NCBI RefSeq assembly: GCF_000526935.1
Contig: NZ_JAHA01000006.1
Location: 124,001-188,000 of the forward strand
Source: Butyrivibrio sp. FCS014
Lineage (GTDB): Bacteria > Bacillota > Clostridia > Lachnospirales > Lachnospiraceae
Reading direction: 5' to 3'
Length of the DNA stretch: 64,000 bases
The translations under genes were made by a program, and so were the position numbers. Below the pieces are notes generated by a model. The model ran no database searches and was not told the DNA's origin. It was given only the letters and a program-made list of their open reading frames with translations. Position 1 is the first letter of the stretch. The number at the start of each line of letters is the position of its first letter. Of the stretch, positions 17,852 through 26,304 are shown piece by piece.

Positions 17852-18998
17852 ATGTATAGAGGTATCTTTCAAGATATACGGCAACAGGGCCGATGTAGCT
17901 CTCTTTGTCGGAGAGTGCGGTGTAGCAGATTCTGTTTTCGTTGTAGGCAGGGTCATACTCCTTGCAGCATTCAATGAGCTTGTCTCTTACAACGGCGCTT
18001 CCAAAAAGGCTTCCCGACAGCACGATCCTGTTGGGGGCTATGATGGTTCCTGTATTTACAATGCTCCTTGCAAAAAGATCTATCGCATTATCGAAACTCT
18101 TTCTTACAGCGCCCTTTGATTCTTCGTAAACCTTCCCGAAGTTTTCCGGAAGGAAACGGGCTGTCTTTTGCAGCTCCTTGTAGGACAGCAGTGTTTCCAG
18201 GCACCCCCGCCTTCCGCAGCTGCATTTTTTCCCGCCCTTTTCAACGATGAAGTGACCAAGCTCAGCGGTCTTGCCGTGGCGTCCTTCGTAGACTTTTTTA
18301 TTGACGACGATGGTACTTCCAACACCGGGGCCCCACTTGATAACAAGAAGGCTGTCAAAGTTCCGTCCTGTGCCAAAGAGAATCTCCGCAGTGGAGAAGG
18401 CATTTACGTTGTTATCAAGGATCACCGGAAGAGAGGTCCTCTCAGTAATGATCTTTGCTACCTCCACAGGCTCTTTCCATATGCCGTAGGCGTGAACGGA
18501 AATACCGTTTTCCTTGTCTACGATACCGGGGATTCCAACGCTGATGCAGGTAAGATGCTTCCTCTGCCTTGGCTTAAGGTCTGTTGCAAGGTTTATGCAT
18601 ATGTCCGCCACAAGAAACAGGAACTTTTGAGAACCTGCTTTTTTGTCCGTGGGGATCTGTCTGATGCGGCCTCCCACCAGGTCCCCCTTGCTGTTGCAGA
18701 TGGCAACGGTGGTGGTCTCCGACTCGATGTTGACGGAGATTATCCAGGCTGCATCCGGATTAAAGTCAAGAAGGATCTTTTTCCTGCCGGCGGTTCCTGT
18801 ATTCTCGGGACTTACTCCCACCTCAAGAAGGAGTTTTTCCTTGATGAGGGCAGTGGTAATCTGAGTCACCGAGGCGGCGGTAAGGCCGGTGGCTTCCGCG
18901 ATGTCCACTCTGGATACCGGCCCCTTGTCGTTTATGTATTTGAGTATCAGAGAGCGGTTCTCTTTTTTGACCCGCTCCATGTTTATGCCGCTGTTCAT
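17850..18998 (-). CDS. ROK-family transcriptional regulator, likely repressor of the sulfosugar operon
   Basis: A winged helix-turn-helix occupies about residues 5-75 (SRVDIAEATGLTAASVTQIT is the recognition region). A ROK kinase-like sugar domain follows, with a zinc-type CSCGRRGCLE motif. This is the layout of XylR and NagC repressors. I chose the ATG at 18998, four bases after the stop of the isomerase gene. Upstream in-frame codons would lie inside that gene. Being last in the operon, it would regulate its own transcription. An inverted repeat of the XylR type, with TTAGTTAA and TTAATTAA halves, lies at the operon promoter (26276-26300). Confidence 0.85.
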   Translation of the reverse strand: MNSGINMERVKKENRSLILKYINDKGPVSRVDIAEATGLTAASVTQITTALIKEKLLLEVGVSPENTGTAGRKKILLDFNPDAAWIISVNIESETTTVAICNSKGDLVGGRIRQIPTDKKAGSQKFLFLVADICINLATDLKPRQRKHLTCISVGIPGIVDKENGISVHAYGIWKEPVEVAKIITERTSLPVILDNNVNAFSTAEILFGTGRNFDSLLVIKWGPGVGSTIVVNKKVYEGRHGKTAELGHFIVEKGGKKCSCGRRGCLETLLSYKELQKTARFLPENFGKVYEESKGAVRKSFDNAIDLFARSIVNTGTIIAPNRIVLSGSLFGSAVVRDKLIECCKEYDPAYNENRICYTALSDKESYIGPVAVYLERYLYT

Positions 18999-19002
18999 AT
19001 TC

Positions 19003-20346
19003 TCAGTACCTGCAAACTTCCATGCCAAGCATGTTTGCCAGGATCTCAAGCTCATCAGCCACATCGCCGTAGATGACAACGTAGTGAGGCTCCCATCCTG
19101 CTTCTACAGTATCATAGATTATTTTCTCCGCGTTGGCTGTGGTGCGGATCACCAGTGAAGTTCCAAGGAACTGCTTTGGCTTATCGAGAATTTCACCGGA
19201 GGCTAAAAGGAACCTGAACTGTCCCTCGGGAGTTCTACCGATTCTGAAGATGGTGGCATGGGGTGCAGCCTTACAGCCAAATTCCAGGGTGGGTCCGATG
19301 TGCCTGTTGCAGTGCTCGCCGATGACTGCACCTGTATCTTCTCTTGCCAGTGAGCAGGCAGCAGTTCCGCAGTGCCAGAAGGAGATGGTGTTTTCCTCCT
19401 CGTCCATGGACACGGGATCACCAAAGAAGGTGGGAGCACCTGTCAGCTGCATTCCAAGGTACATGGAAAGGGCACCGTAGGCATCAGCCTCGCAGCTTGC
19501 CGCAACTCCAAGGTCATTGAGCATGGCAAGTACAGCGCACACGGGAGTTCCGAAGGAGGTAAAAAAGTCAGGCCAGCAGCGGGAGGCAATGGCACCGATA
19601 TTGTTTTCTGTGACATACTCCTTATAGGCCTTGTAGAGCCTTGCAAAGTCTTTGGTGTTTTTCTCCGGGGTCTTATCAAGACCGACGCAGCGCCCTTTAG
19701 CATCTTCAAGGAACTCTTCGCACTCCTCGTCAGAGAAAGCCTTTGCCTTGTCGATAAGCTCCCTTGCCTCAATGGACTCAAGGCGGACACCGAACTTCTC
19801 GAGCATCTCAAGATCTAACGCTCTTCCAAAGCCAAAGCCCTGAGGAGTGTGACCTATGGCACAGACTTTGAGATCCTTCATGTCATGTTTAAGCTTTGCT
19901 GCACGAATGGTGGCAGAGAGCTTCTTTTCAACCTTTTCTTCCGTGGGAGCACCGAAGATGTATTCAAACTTTTCTTTTCTGAAAGCCTTTATGGCGTTGG
20001 CAGCAGAGTAGGCTCCCGTCAGGGAATTAAGCCTGAGGCGTCCGCCGTCGATAACAGGCTCCCTAAGTGTCCAGAGAATGATCGGAACGTTGGTAAAGGC
20101 GTGGAGCACCTCAGAAGCGTAGGCCGCATTGGCAAAGGTAATGTTCTGAAGAACAATAAGGTCAGGTGAGATGGTATCAAGAAAAGCCTTAAGCTTGTCT
20201 ATGGACAGCAGCATATCATCAGGCACTGCCACATTATCGCAAAGGCTCTTTAAGAGTCTGACTGATCCGTCGAACTGTATTTTGGCACTTTCCAGGTGGA
20301 AGGTGGGAACTCCGATAGGTACGTATGCAATCTGAAATTCTTTCAT
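19003..20346 (-). CDS. L-fucose/L-arabinose isomerase-family protein; candidate sulfoquinovose isomerase
   Basis: The 447-residue product resembles the L-fucose/L-arabinose isomerase superfamily: a Rossmann-like N-terminal half (SPDLIVLQNITFANAAYASE), a middle segment with AIASRCWPDFFTSFGTPVCA, and a C-terminal half ending in a small barrel. The region CEADAYGALSMYLGMQLTG holds acidic residues of the type that bind metal in this superfamily. In the operon it lies between an anion exporter and a ROK regulator. A transaldolase and a YihU-like reductase are nearby, so the step left to fill is conversion of sulfoquinovose to 6-deoxy-6-sulfofructose. That role is inferred from context. Action on another aldose remains possible. 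Confidence 0.68.
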   Translation of the reverse strand: MKEFQIAYVPIGVPTFHLESAKIQFDGSVRLLKSLCDNVAVPDDMLLSIDKLKAFLDTISPDLIVLQNITFANAAYASEVLHAFTNVPIILWTLREPVIDGGRLRLNSLTGAYSAANAIKAFRKEKFEYIFGAPTEEKVEKKLSATIRAAKLKHDMKDLKVCAIGHTPQGFGFGRALDLEMLEKFGVRLESIEARELIDKAKAFSDEECEEFLEDAKGRCVGLDKTPEKNTKDFARLYKAYKEYVTENNIGAIASRCWPDFFTSFGTPVCAVLAMLNDLGVAASCEADAYGALSMYLGMQLTGAPTFFGDPVSMDEEENTISFWHCGTAACSLAREDTGAVIGEHCNRHIGPTLEFGCKAAPHATIFRIGRTPEGQFRFLLASGEILDKPKQFLGTSLVIRTTANAEKIIYDTVEAGWEPHYVVIYGDVADELEILANMLGMEVCRY

Positions 20347-20373
20347 AATGGTATCTCCGTTAGATGTTTCTTT

Positions 20374-21117
20374 TTACTTGAAAAACAGGGAAAGCCCTGC
20401 AATAAATAAAAGTACATAGGTAAGTATGATGAAAAAACGCTGGCTCATTCCCTTGTACATTACTCCGCCGATGAACATGCCGGTGAAGAGAAAGGGCAGG
20501 GAGAAAAGAGCCGTCTTTACCAGCTGCGGTGTCCACATGCCGGTTACTATCTGGGATATAAGGATGATTCCGTTGAGGAAGATCCAGATAGTGGATATAG
20601 TGGCCCTGAAAGCTGATTTCTCCGGAAGCTTTTTGGCAAGGTAGCCGATAAGGAGCGGGCCTCCGCAGACGAACATTCCGTGGACCAGTCCGGCTGCTGC
20701 AAGAAGGACTTCAGGCAGCACAGTGGAGGACTTTGAGGTATCTTCGGTTTTGAGATTAAAGCCGAAGGTTTTTAAAAGTCCCGTGACCGAAATGGCAAGA
20801 ACGATAACTCCCAGGGTATAGTAGAGAAGCTGCGGCTTGCCGGAAAGAAGATGCCTCACGAAAATGCCAACCAGGACCGTTACGCCCATGATAAGAAGCA
20901 CATGCTTAAGGACCTTTTTGTCAACAAACTTCCGGTTCCCGGCAAAGACGTAGACTCCTGACAAGAGTCCCAAAAGGTTAAGTACCGGGACAGCCACGTC
21001 CATTCCCACCAGCTTAAGGGAGAAGGGCATTGCCAGGATAGTCCCCGCAAAGCCCGTAATCCCCTGTATGATATTTGTAAGCAGTATTACCAGAAAAAAG
21101 TAAAAGTCATTATTCAC
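20374..21117 (-). CDS. TauE/SafE-type (TSUP) membrane exporter, probably for a C3 sulfonate
   Basis: The 247-residue product is a membrane protein with about eight helices and the family start NIIQGITGFAGTILAMPF. A second copy of that kind of motif appears in the C-terminal half (GLVHGMFVCGGPLLIGYL). TSUP proteins move sulfite, sulfoacetate and other organosulfonates. In sulfoquinovose pathways that stop at a three-carbon sulfonate, a member of this family exports the product, DHPS or sulfolactate. Its start overlaps the end of the reductase gene by eight bases, so translation is probably coupled. Confidence 0.82.
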   Translation of the reverse strand: MNNDFYFFLVILLTNIIQGITGFAGTILAMPFSLKLVGMDVAVPVLNLLGLLSGVYVFAGNRKFVDKKVLKHVLLIMGVTVLVGIFVRHLLSGKPQLLYYTLGVIVLAISVTGLLKTFGFNLKTEDTSKSSTVLPEVLLAAAGLVHGMFVCGGPLLIGYLAKKLPEKSAFRATISTIWIFLNGIILISQIVTGMWTPQLVKTALFSLPFLFTGMFIGGVMYKGMSQRFFIILTYVLLFIAGLSLFFK

Positions 21118-21967
21118 CGCGAACTACCTTTATGGTTGCAGAGAAGTCCTCTTTGCCGATTCCCATTTCCATAGCTTTGTCGTATACCCTTGCGGCATTC
21201 TCCTCACCGGGCATTGAAAAGCCGCACTCTTTGGCAAGGTTTAAGCAGATGTGAACATCCTTGTGCTCGTTTTCGATGGAGAAGGCGGTGGTGAAATCCT
21301 CTTTTTCCAGAACCTCTTTCTTGGAATCCAGATACCAGTTGCCGGCTCCGCCGTAGGAGATGGCCTGTGCATAGAGAGGAATGTCGATGCCGTTCTTCTT
21401 TGCAAGGGTCATGGTCTCGTTGACGCCGTTCTGGATCTGGGAAACCAGGGCGTTGTGGCAGATCTTCATGACAAGGCCCTTGCCGTTGTCACCCATGCGG
21501 ATAACGTTCTCGCCCATGTACAAAAGGATGGGGCGCATCTTCTCGTAAACTTCCTCGGATCCACCTACATAGATGCCAAGCTTTCCTGCGATGGCTGCAG
21601 GTTTGCTCTTAACAACAGGAGCATCGATAAACTCAGCGCCGGTGGCCTTTACCTTATTGGCAATCTCCACGGATACGCTGGGATCGATGGTGCTCATGTC
21701 TATGCAGGTCTTGCCCTCCTTAAGAACGGGGATGATCTCATCATAAACAGCTCTTGAGTGCTCAGACTTGGGAACCATTGAGATGAAGACATCAACATTT
21801 TCCGCAACCTCTCTGGAGCTCTCACAGGGCACTGCTCCGATGGCTGCCAGTTTATCCACTTTTTCTTTTACAAAATCAAAGACGTATACCTTGTCGTCGT
21901 GCTTCTTTACTATGTTTTCGCTCATGGACTCGCCCATAATGCCAAGTCCCACAAAACCAATCTTCAT
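21110..21967 (-). CDS. 3-hydroxyisobutyrate-dehydrogenase-family reductase; candidate sulfolactaldehyde reductase
   Basis: The chosen start gives 285 residues and has GGAG nine bases upstream. An upstream in-frame extension would lie in the hairpin region. The N-terminus is a Rossmann fold, GFVGLGIMGESM, and the catalytic lysine lies in GLVMKICHNALV (Lys168, Asn172). The substrate loop reads DAPVVKSKPAAIAG, with Lys120 and Lys122. In YihU, as I recall it, this loop is DAPVGRT and the Arg holds the sulfonate. A basic residue here suits an anionic substrate. Expected reaction: sulfolactaldehyde plus NADH to dihydroxypropanesulfonate. Tartronate semialdehyde reductase is the main alternative. 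Confidence 0.72.
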   Translation of the reverse strand: MKIGFVGLGIMGESMSENIVKKHDDKVYVFDFVKEKVDKLAAIGAVPCESSREVAENVDVFISMVPKSEHSRAVYDEIIPVLKEGKTCIDMSTIDPSVSVEIANKVKATGAEFIDAPVVKSKPAAIAGKLGIYVGGSEEVYEKMRPILLYMGENVIRMGDNGKGLVMKICHNALVSQIQNGVNETMTLAKKNGIDIPLYAQAISYGGAGNWYLDSKKEVLEKEDFTTAFSIENEHKDVHICLNLAKECGFSMPGEENAARVYDKAMEMGIGKEDFSATIKVVRGE

Positions 21968-22018
21968 GTTTGTTATCTCCTTTTTTGCAAACTCCGTACG
22001 AATATGATTCAAGAGTGA

Positions 22019-22089
22019 GGGGAAACTTTTGCGAAGCAAATCTGATGTTTCCCCGAATACCGTTGGAAACGTCAGTTTCCAACGGTATT
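22019..22089 (-). promoter_or_regulatory. Two tandem hairpins between the transaldolase and reductase genes
   Basis: Read on the minus strand, AATACCGTTGGAAAC and GTTTCCAACGGTATT (22089-22056) form a perfect 15-pair stem whose four-base loop contains the transaldolase stop codon. Next, GGGGAAAC and GTTTCCCC (22054-22019) form an eight-pair stem with an inner TTTGC/GCAAA pair. No T run follows either, so a stabilising or processing element is likelier than a terminator. Confidence 0.7.
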
Positions 22090-22758
22090 GTCCCAGGCAT
22101 CCTGGAAGGTCTCGATGCCCTGACGGGTGTAGGCGTGCTTCATGGAATCCTTGTAAACTGCAAGGCCTGCGGTTACGATGTCGGCGCCTGCCACTGCGCA
22201 GTCAACGAACTGCTTGGGAGTTCTTACTGCGGCGCAGATGATCTGTGTCTTGCCGTAGAAGCCGTAGTTCTTGTAGATAGTTACGATATCCTGAATGTAC
22301 TGTCTGCAGTCCTCACCGTTGGCTTCTTTCCAGCCGATGAAGGGTGAAACGAAAAGGGAGCCGTTCTTGGCCGGGAGGAGAGCCTGAGAAGGAGCAAAGA
22401 TAAGAGTTACGTTTGTTCTTACTCCCTCCTTCTCAAGCCTTCTGGCAGCAGTAACTCCTGCCTCTGTAGCAGGGATCTTGATTACAAAGTTTTTGGAGAT
22501 GGCCGATATCTTTTTTGCCTCTGCTACCATCTCGTCGGCATCATCGATGTGGGGATTGATTTCCACGGAAACCGGGAATTTCTCGTAGCCCTCAAGGCCT
22601 TCTTCCTTGATCCAGTCAGCGATGTCCTGTATGGCTGTAAGGAAGGGCTTGCCCGATGCCTGAATGTGCCTTGGATTGGTGGTAACACCGTCAATGCCGA
22701 AGGTGTTATAGGCCTCCTTGATCTCGTCCATTTTTGCGCTGTCTAAAAAGTACTTCAT
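22072..22758 (-). CDS. Transaldolase-family enzyme; candidate 6-deoxy-6-sulfofructose transaldolase
   Basis: The 228-residue product is a compact single-domain transaldolase of the type also seen in fructose-6-phosphate aldolase. The start reads MKYFLDSAKMDEIKEA and the Schiff-base lysine is Lys94 in FVIKIPATEAG. In the sulfoquinovose transaldolase pathway this enzyme splits 6-deoxy-6-sulfofructose into sulfolactaldehyde and a three-carbon unit passed to an acceptor such as glyceraldehyde 3-phosphate. The role here is inferred from the neighbours. GGAGG lies nine bases before the ATG, and the stop codon sits in the loop of a 15-pair hairpin. Ordinary transaldolase is the alternative. Confidence 0.8.
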   Translation of the reverse strand: MKYFLDSAKMDEIKEAYNTFGIDGVTTNPRHIQASGKPFLTAIQDIADWIKEEGLEGYEKFPVSVEINPHIDDADEMVAEAKKISAISKNFVIKIPATEAGVTAARRLEKEGVRTNVTLIFAPSQALLPAKNGSLFVSPFIGWKEANGEDCRQYIQDIVTIYKNYGFYGKTQIICAAVRTPKQFVDCAVAGADIVTAGLAVYKDSMKHAYTRQGIETFQDAWDNTVGN

Positions 22759-22785
22759 GATTTCTTTTCCTCCATATATAAAAAG

Positions 22786-24261
22786 TTAGATTTTAACTGC
22801 GTTATCTCTGTTCCAAAGCTTGTCGTAAGAAAATCCTGTGACCTTCTCACATACCTTGATCTCCTCAGGGGTGATCTTTGAACTGTCTTCGCCTTTTCTT
22901 CTTGCTACTTCCTTGCGGACAATGTCGAATTCCTTCTTGGTTACCGGGAATACGAAAGCAAACAGGAGAGTTAAGGCCAGAAGTACGATCTGTGCAAATA
23001 CATAGATCAGGGCGATGCCTCTCTGGGTGGAAGCTGCCTGGCGCATGCCTGTGTTTGCCAGGGTCTCGTTGTAGCCAACCATTGAAAGAAGAACGCCGAT
23101 GGTGGCTGAAGAAAGACCTGCTGCGATCTTTCTGGTGAAAGTAGCCATACCTGAGCAGATGCCGGGGCGGCTCATGGAAGTTATGAGCTCGTCGACGTCC
23201 ACCAGATCAGAAAGAATGGCGTAAATACTGGTGGAAACCCCTGCCATGGAGAGGCCTATCACAAAGGAGAGGGCCAGGATCACAACGAAAGGTGCGCCTT
23301 CATAGGAGAAGAACAGCATGGCAAGGGTGGCCACCATCCTGAAAGGGGTACCGAATAAAATGGGGAACTTCTTGGAAGTTCTGGCCATGATCGGTCCGAA
23401 GAGGATCATACCGATGAACTGAGATATCAGTATGACGCCCATGAGCTTGGTGAAGTTTCCGCCGCCGTAGGCATTGAGCACATCGTCGATGTAGTAGACC
23501 GCAAGACCGGTAATAAAGTCAGCAGCTGCCTGGCCGAAGATGAAGATGCCGATGAACAGGCGGAAGGAGTGGCTCTTGAAAACTGTAAAGGACTGTGTGA
23601 AAGTCTCTTTTACCGAGGTCTTGTTTACTTCCTTCTGCTTCTCCCAGGTTCCAAGAACCGTCAGGAGAATTGCCACAAGAAAGATAACGGCAAAGAGAAC
23701 AGACACAGTAAGATACTGGGACTTGTTGGTGTTGTCCCTGATCATGATGGTTGGTATAAGGCCTGCGATGATGGCGCCGAATGCCGAGAAGATCATACGG
23801 GCACTGGAGAATCTGGCCCTTACTGTGTAGTCATCGATCATGTCCGGCAAAAGGCCGTTATAGGGAACCATTACAATGGTGAAGCCTGTTGAAAACAGCA
23901 TGTACATCAGAACGTAGAAGATGTACTGACCGGTAACGGATCCGCCTGCAGTGTAGGGAATCCACATGATAACAAAGGTGAGAGCTGAGATGATGCTTCC
24001 CACCAGCATCCAGAAGCGCTTTGCGCCGAGCTTTGAGCTGGTGCGGTCTGCGATATTGCCCATAAGAGGGTCAGTTACGGCATCCCAGATCTTACCGATA
24101 AGAGGAATGGTTCCGGCCATGGCCGTGGGCATTCCAAGCGCTTTTGTCAGAAATACGGTGTAGAAGGTGCTGATAACAACGAAAGCGCCTCCGCCGTAGA
24201 TGTCGGCAAAGCCGTAGCTTGCCCTGTTCCATAAAGTGTTTTTACCTTCATTTTTAGTCAT
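22786..24261 (-). CDS. GPH-family sugar:cation symporter, candidate sulfoquinovose importer
   Basis: The 491-residue membrane protein has about twelve helices and glycoside-pentoside-hexuronide family motifs: a start with YGFADIYGGGAFVVIS, then WDAVTDPLMGNIADRT, the most conserved stretch of the family. It should co-transport a sugar or glycoside with Na+ or H+. Members of this family (YihO and YihP) import sulfoquinovose or its glycosides in the E. coli pathway, and the gene lies directly behind a YihQ-like glycosidase, 18 bases away. A free or glyceryl sulfoquinovose is the inferred cargo. Confidence 0.82.
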   Translation of the reverse strand: MTKNEGKNTLWNRASYGFADIYGGGAFVVISTFYTVFLTKALGMPTAMAGTIPLIGKIWDAVTDPLMGNIADRTSSKLGAKRFWMLVGSIISALTFVIMWIPYTAGGSVTGQYIFYVLMYMLFSTGFTIVMVPYNGLLPDMIDDYTVRARFSSARMIFSAFGAIIAGLIPTIMIRDNTNKSQYLTVSVLFAVIFLVAILLTVLGTWEKQKEVNKTSVKETFTQSFTVFKSHSFRLFIGIFIFGQAAADFITGLAVYYIDDVLNAYGGGNFTKLMGVILISQFIGMILFGPIMARTSKKFPILFGTPFRMVATLAMLFFSYEGAPFVVILALSFVIGLSMAGVSTSIYAILSDLVDVDELITSMSRPGICSGMATFTRKIAAGLSSATIGVLLSMVGYNETLANTGMRQAASTQRGIALIYVFAQIVLLALTLLFAFVFPVTKKEFDIVRKEVARRKGEDSSKITPEEIKVCEKVTGFSYDKLWNRDNAVKI

Positions 24262-24279
24262 TCTTTTTTCCCCAATACA

Positions 24280-26277
24280 TTAAAGTTTGATTTTTGAAAG
24301 TTCTGAAAGCTCTTCGAAATATTCGCTGCTTCGTCTGATGAAGACCGGCGGGCAGCCAAGGGGCGCCTCTATCTTAAAGATGCCGCCTTTATATTCCAGC
24401 CCCGTAAAGAGATGCACCCATTTATCGTTTGGAAGATAGACCTCTCTGCTTACGGCCTTTTCCTGAAGAACAGGTGCAACCAGGATATCTTTTCCCAGAA
24501 GATATTCCGTTGTCTCGGTGTAAGCCCTGCTTTCGTCATAGTGGTAAAAGAGAGGGCGCATAACCGGAAGTGATCTGTTTGCGTTGTCCAGGATAAGTCT
24601 CTTCAGGTAAGGCTTCAGGGCCGCATGCATTCTTGAAGCCCAGGAAATGTGGCGGATCAGCTCCTCATCGTCATCAAACTGCACGTTGTTAACCGGCTGA
24701 TTGCCCTCGTGGCTTCTGAAGAGAGGTGAAAAGATATTCATCTCCTCCCAGCGCATAAGCAGCTCTTTTGACCGTCTCATGTGCATTATGGTGGTGTAGC
24801 CGCCAACGTCCGAGTGGGTAACCCCATATCCACTCATGGCCAGTGACAGCGTAGCCGGGATGACTGACGGAAGGCCGTCATCCACGGACCAGTCAACATG
24901 CTGGTCTCCGGTCCACATCAGGGTACTCGCGCTGATGGTGCCTGTGTGTCCGGCTCTTGTGAAGAAGAAAACCTCATCCTCCTTGCCGCACTCGGCGATG
25001 GCTTCCTTGTTCATCCGTGCCCAGATGGCGGGCCATCTGTTGTGGATCTTCTCGGGATCCTCGCCGCTGAAAAGCACGCAGTCCACAGGGAGATACTCTC
25101 CGAAATCCGCCATCCATCCGCCCATGCCAAGACCTATCATGTTCTCTTTAATGAGGTTCTTGTACCAGTTGTAGGCTTCGGGATTGGTGAAGTCCACCAT
25201 GGCAGCAGGGAAGGTGGTGATGGTCACAAGGTAGTCCTTGCCCTCTTTGTCCTTGACGCAGTAGCCTTTTTCGGAAGCCTCTTTGTACAGCTCTTTTTCT
25301 ATGGCGATGAAGGGATTGATGTAGCCAAGAAAGCGGATTCCCTTCTCTTTCCATTCGGTGATCTTAAGGTACAGGTTGTGATAGAGGTCTTTATCCCAGG
25401 CCCAGTTCCACATGACCTGATAGCCAAAGCCCGTCTTTCTGCAGCCGCACCAGTCCTGAGACCAGATGCCGCAGATCTTCGTGCCCGCCTTTTCGCATCG
25501 CGCTATCTTCTCGTCTATCCGTTCAGTTCCCTCCTGCACCGCAAGGATTGCTCCGTCGTAGACCCAGTCAGGGAGCGTGCCCTGGTGTCCCAGAAGAGAA
25601 GCAAGCTTCCCGGAGAGCTCCTCGAAGCTGTCAGCACTTTCCGTAAAAAGAACCGGCGGCTCCTGCGTATAGATCGTGGTCACATCACCCTTGCTGAAAT
25701 CAAAGATTGCAAAGGCATCTATGTCCGCATGCAGGTAAAACCTGTCGCTGGATACATATGTGGGCTGAGCGTAGTAGGATTCGTATTTCCCGAAGGGAAG
25801 AGTTCTGCCTGGGTGCTTGCCCAAAAACTTCTCCCTTACTATCTTGTTTGTAATGCGCCTTGCATTCTGGTGCTCCGCAACAAAGATGCGGACCTTCTCG
25901 CCCTTAAGGTCAAATTTGGAATAAGTCTCACCGCAGCCGTAGATGTGTTCCTTCGGATTGGCGGGAAAAGAGATCCAGAAGCGGTTATAGGCTGTGTCCC
26001 TTTCGGAATCCTCTATGTAAGCAAGACGGATCCTGCCGCCTTCTTCCACAGAAATTTCCAACCTGTGTAATTCCCTGGTCTTCGGATGTTCAAAGGTAAG
26101 GAGAGTACACCCCTCCTTCTCCTCAACAGAGATTTTCTTAAGCCTTGTTTTGCCGGACACCTTCTGCTTGTAATCGAAGCTGCCGCGGCTCATGCTGAAA
26201 TGATTTTCCCCAATACCTACAGCAAGCTCCGCCTGCCGTAACTGTTCAAGCTTTATTGTAACCACCCCATTTCCCAA
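24280..26277 (-). CDS. GH31 glycosidase closely resembling sulfoquinovosidase (YihQ group)
   Basis: This 665-residue protein aligns by eye with E. coli YihQ along its length. Shared elements are GWMADFGEYLP (nucleophile Asp391), GDQ-VDWS (acid/base Asp458) and SD-GGYTT (Tyr494). Using YihQ numbers from memory, the sulfonate-binding set Gln262, Gln288, Trp304 and Tyr508 is matched by Gln248, Gln274, Trp290 and Tyr494. The Arg301 position is Gln287 instead. It should release sulfoquinovose from glyceryl sulfoquinovose. The frame opens with a TTG at 26277 and has no ribosome site. A GTG at 26265 is an alternative start. First gene of the operon. Confidence 0.78.
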   Translation of the reverse strand: MGNGVVTIKLEQLRQAELAVGIGENHFSMSRGSFDYKQKVSGKTRLKKISVEEKEGCTLLTFEHPKTRELHRLEISVEEGGRIRLAYIEDSERDTAYNRFWISFPANPKEHIYGCGETYSKFDLKGEKVRIFVAEHQNARRITNKIVREKFLGKHPGRTLPFGKYESYYAQPTYVSSDRFYLHADIDAFAIFDFSKGDVTTIYTQEPPVLFTESADSFEELSGKLASLLGHQGTLPDWVYDGAILAVQEGTERIDEKIARCEKAGTKICGIWSQDWCGCRKTGFGYQVMWNWAWDKDLYHNLYLKITEWKEKGIRFLGYINPFIAIEKELYKEASEKGYCVKDKEGKDYLVTITTFPAAMVDFTNPEAYNWYKNLIKENMIGLGMGGWMADFGEYLPVDCVLFSGEDPEKIHNRWPAIWARMNKEAIAECGKEDEVFFFTRAGHTGTISASTLMWTGDQHVDWSVDDGLPSVIPATLSLAMSGYGVTHSDVGGYTTIMHMRRSKELLMRWEEMNIFSPLFRSHEGNQPVNNVQFDDDEELIRHISWASRMHAALKPYLKRLILDNANRSLPVMRPLFYHYDESRAYTETTEYLLGKDILVAPVLQEKAVSREVYLPNDKWVHLFTGLEYKGGIFKIEAPLGCPPVFIRRSSEYFEELSELSKIKL

Positions 26278-26300
26278 TTAATTAAAAGCTTTAACTAATT
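26276..26300. promoter_or_regulatory. Inverted-repeat operator, probable ROK (XylR-like) binding site
   Basis: The arms AATTAATTAAA (26276-26286) and TTTAACTAATT (26290-26300) are an 11-base inverted repeat with one mismatch and a three-base centre. It lies just after the minus-strand -10 element, where a repressor would block transcription. The TTAGTTAA-like halves resemble XylR-type sites. Confidence 0.65.
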
Positions 26301-26304
26301 AGGT

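Noticed and set aside
18168-19076. A 302-codon plus-strand frame opposite the ROK regulator.
   Set aside because: The minus strand encodes a complete ROK protein with its helix-turn-helix and zinc motif.
18999-19079. A longer N-terminus for the ROK regulator.
   Set aside because: It would lie inside the upstream isomerase gene and adds residues before the helix-turn-helix that fit no ROK protein.
24898-26070. A 390-codon open frame on the plus strand opposite the GH31 sulfoquinovosidase gene.
   Set aside because: It is antisense to a protein with a full set of GH31 catalytic motifs, and its translation has no recognisable domain or ribosome site.
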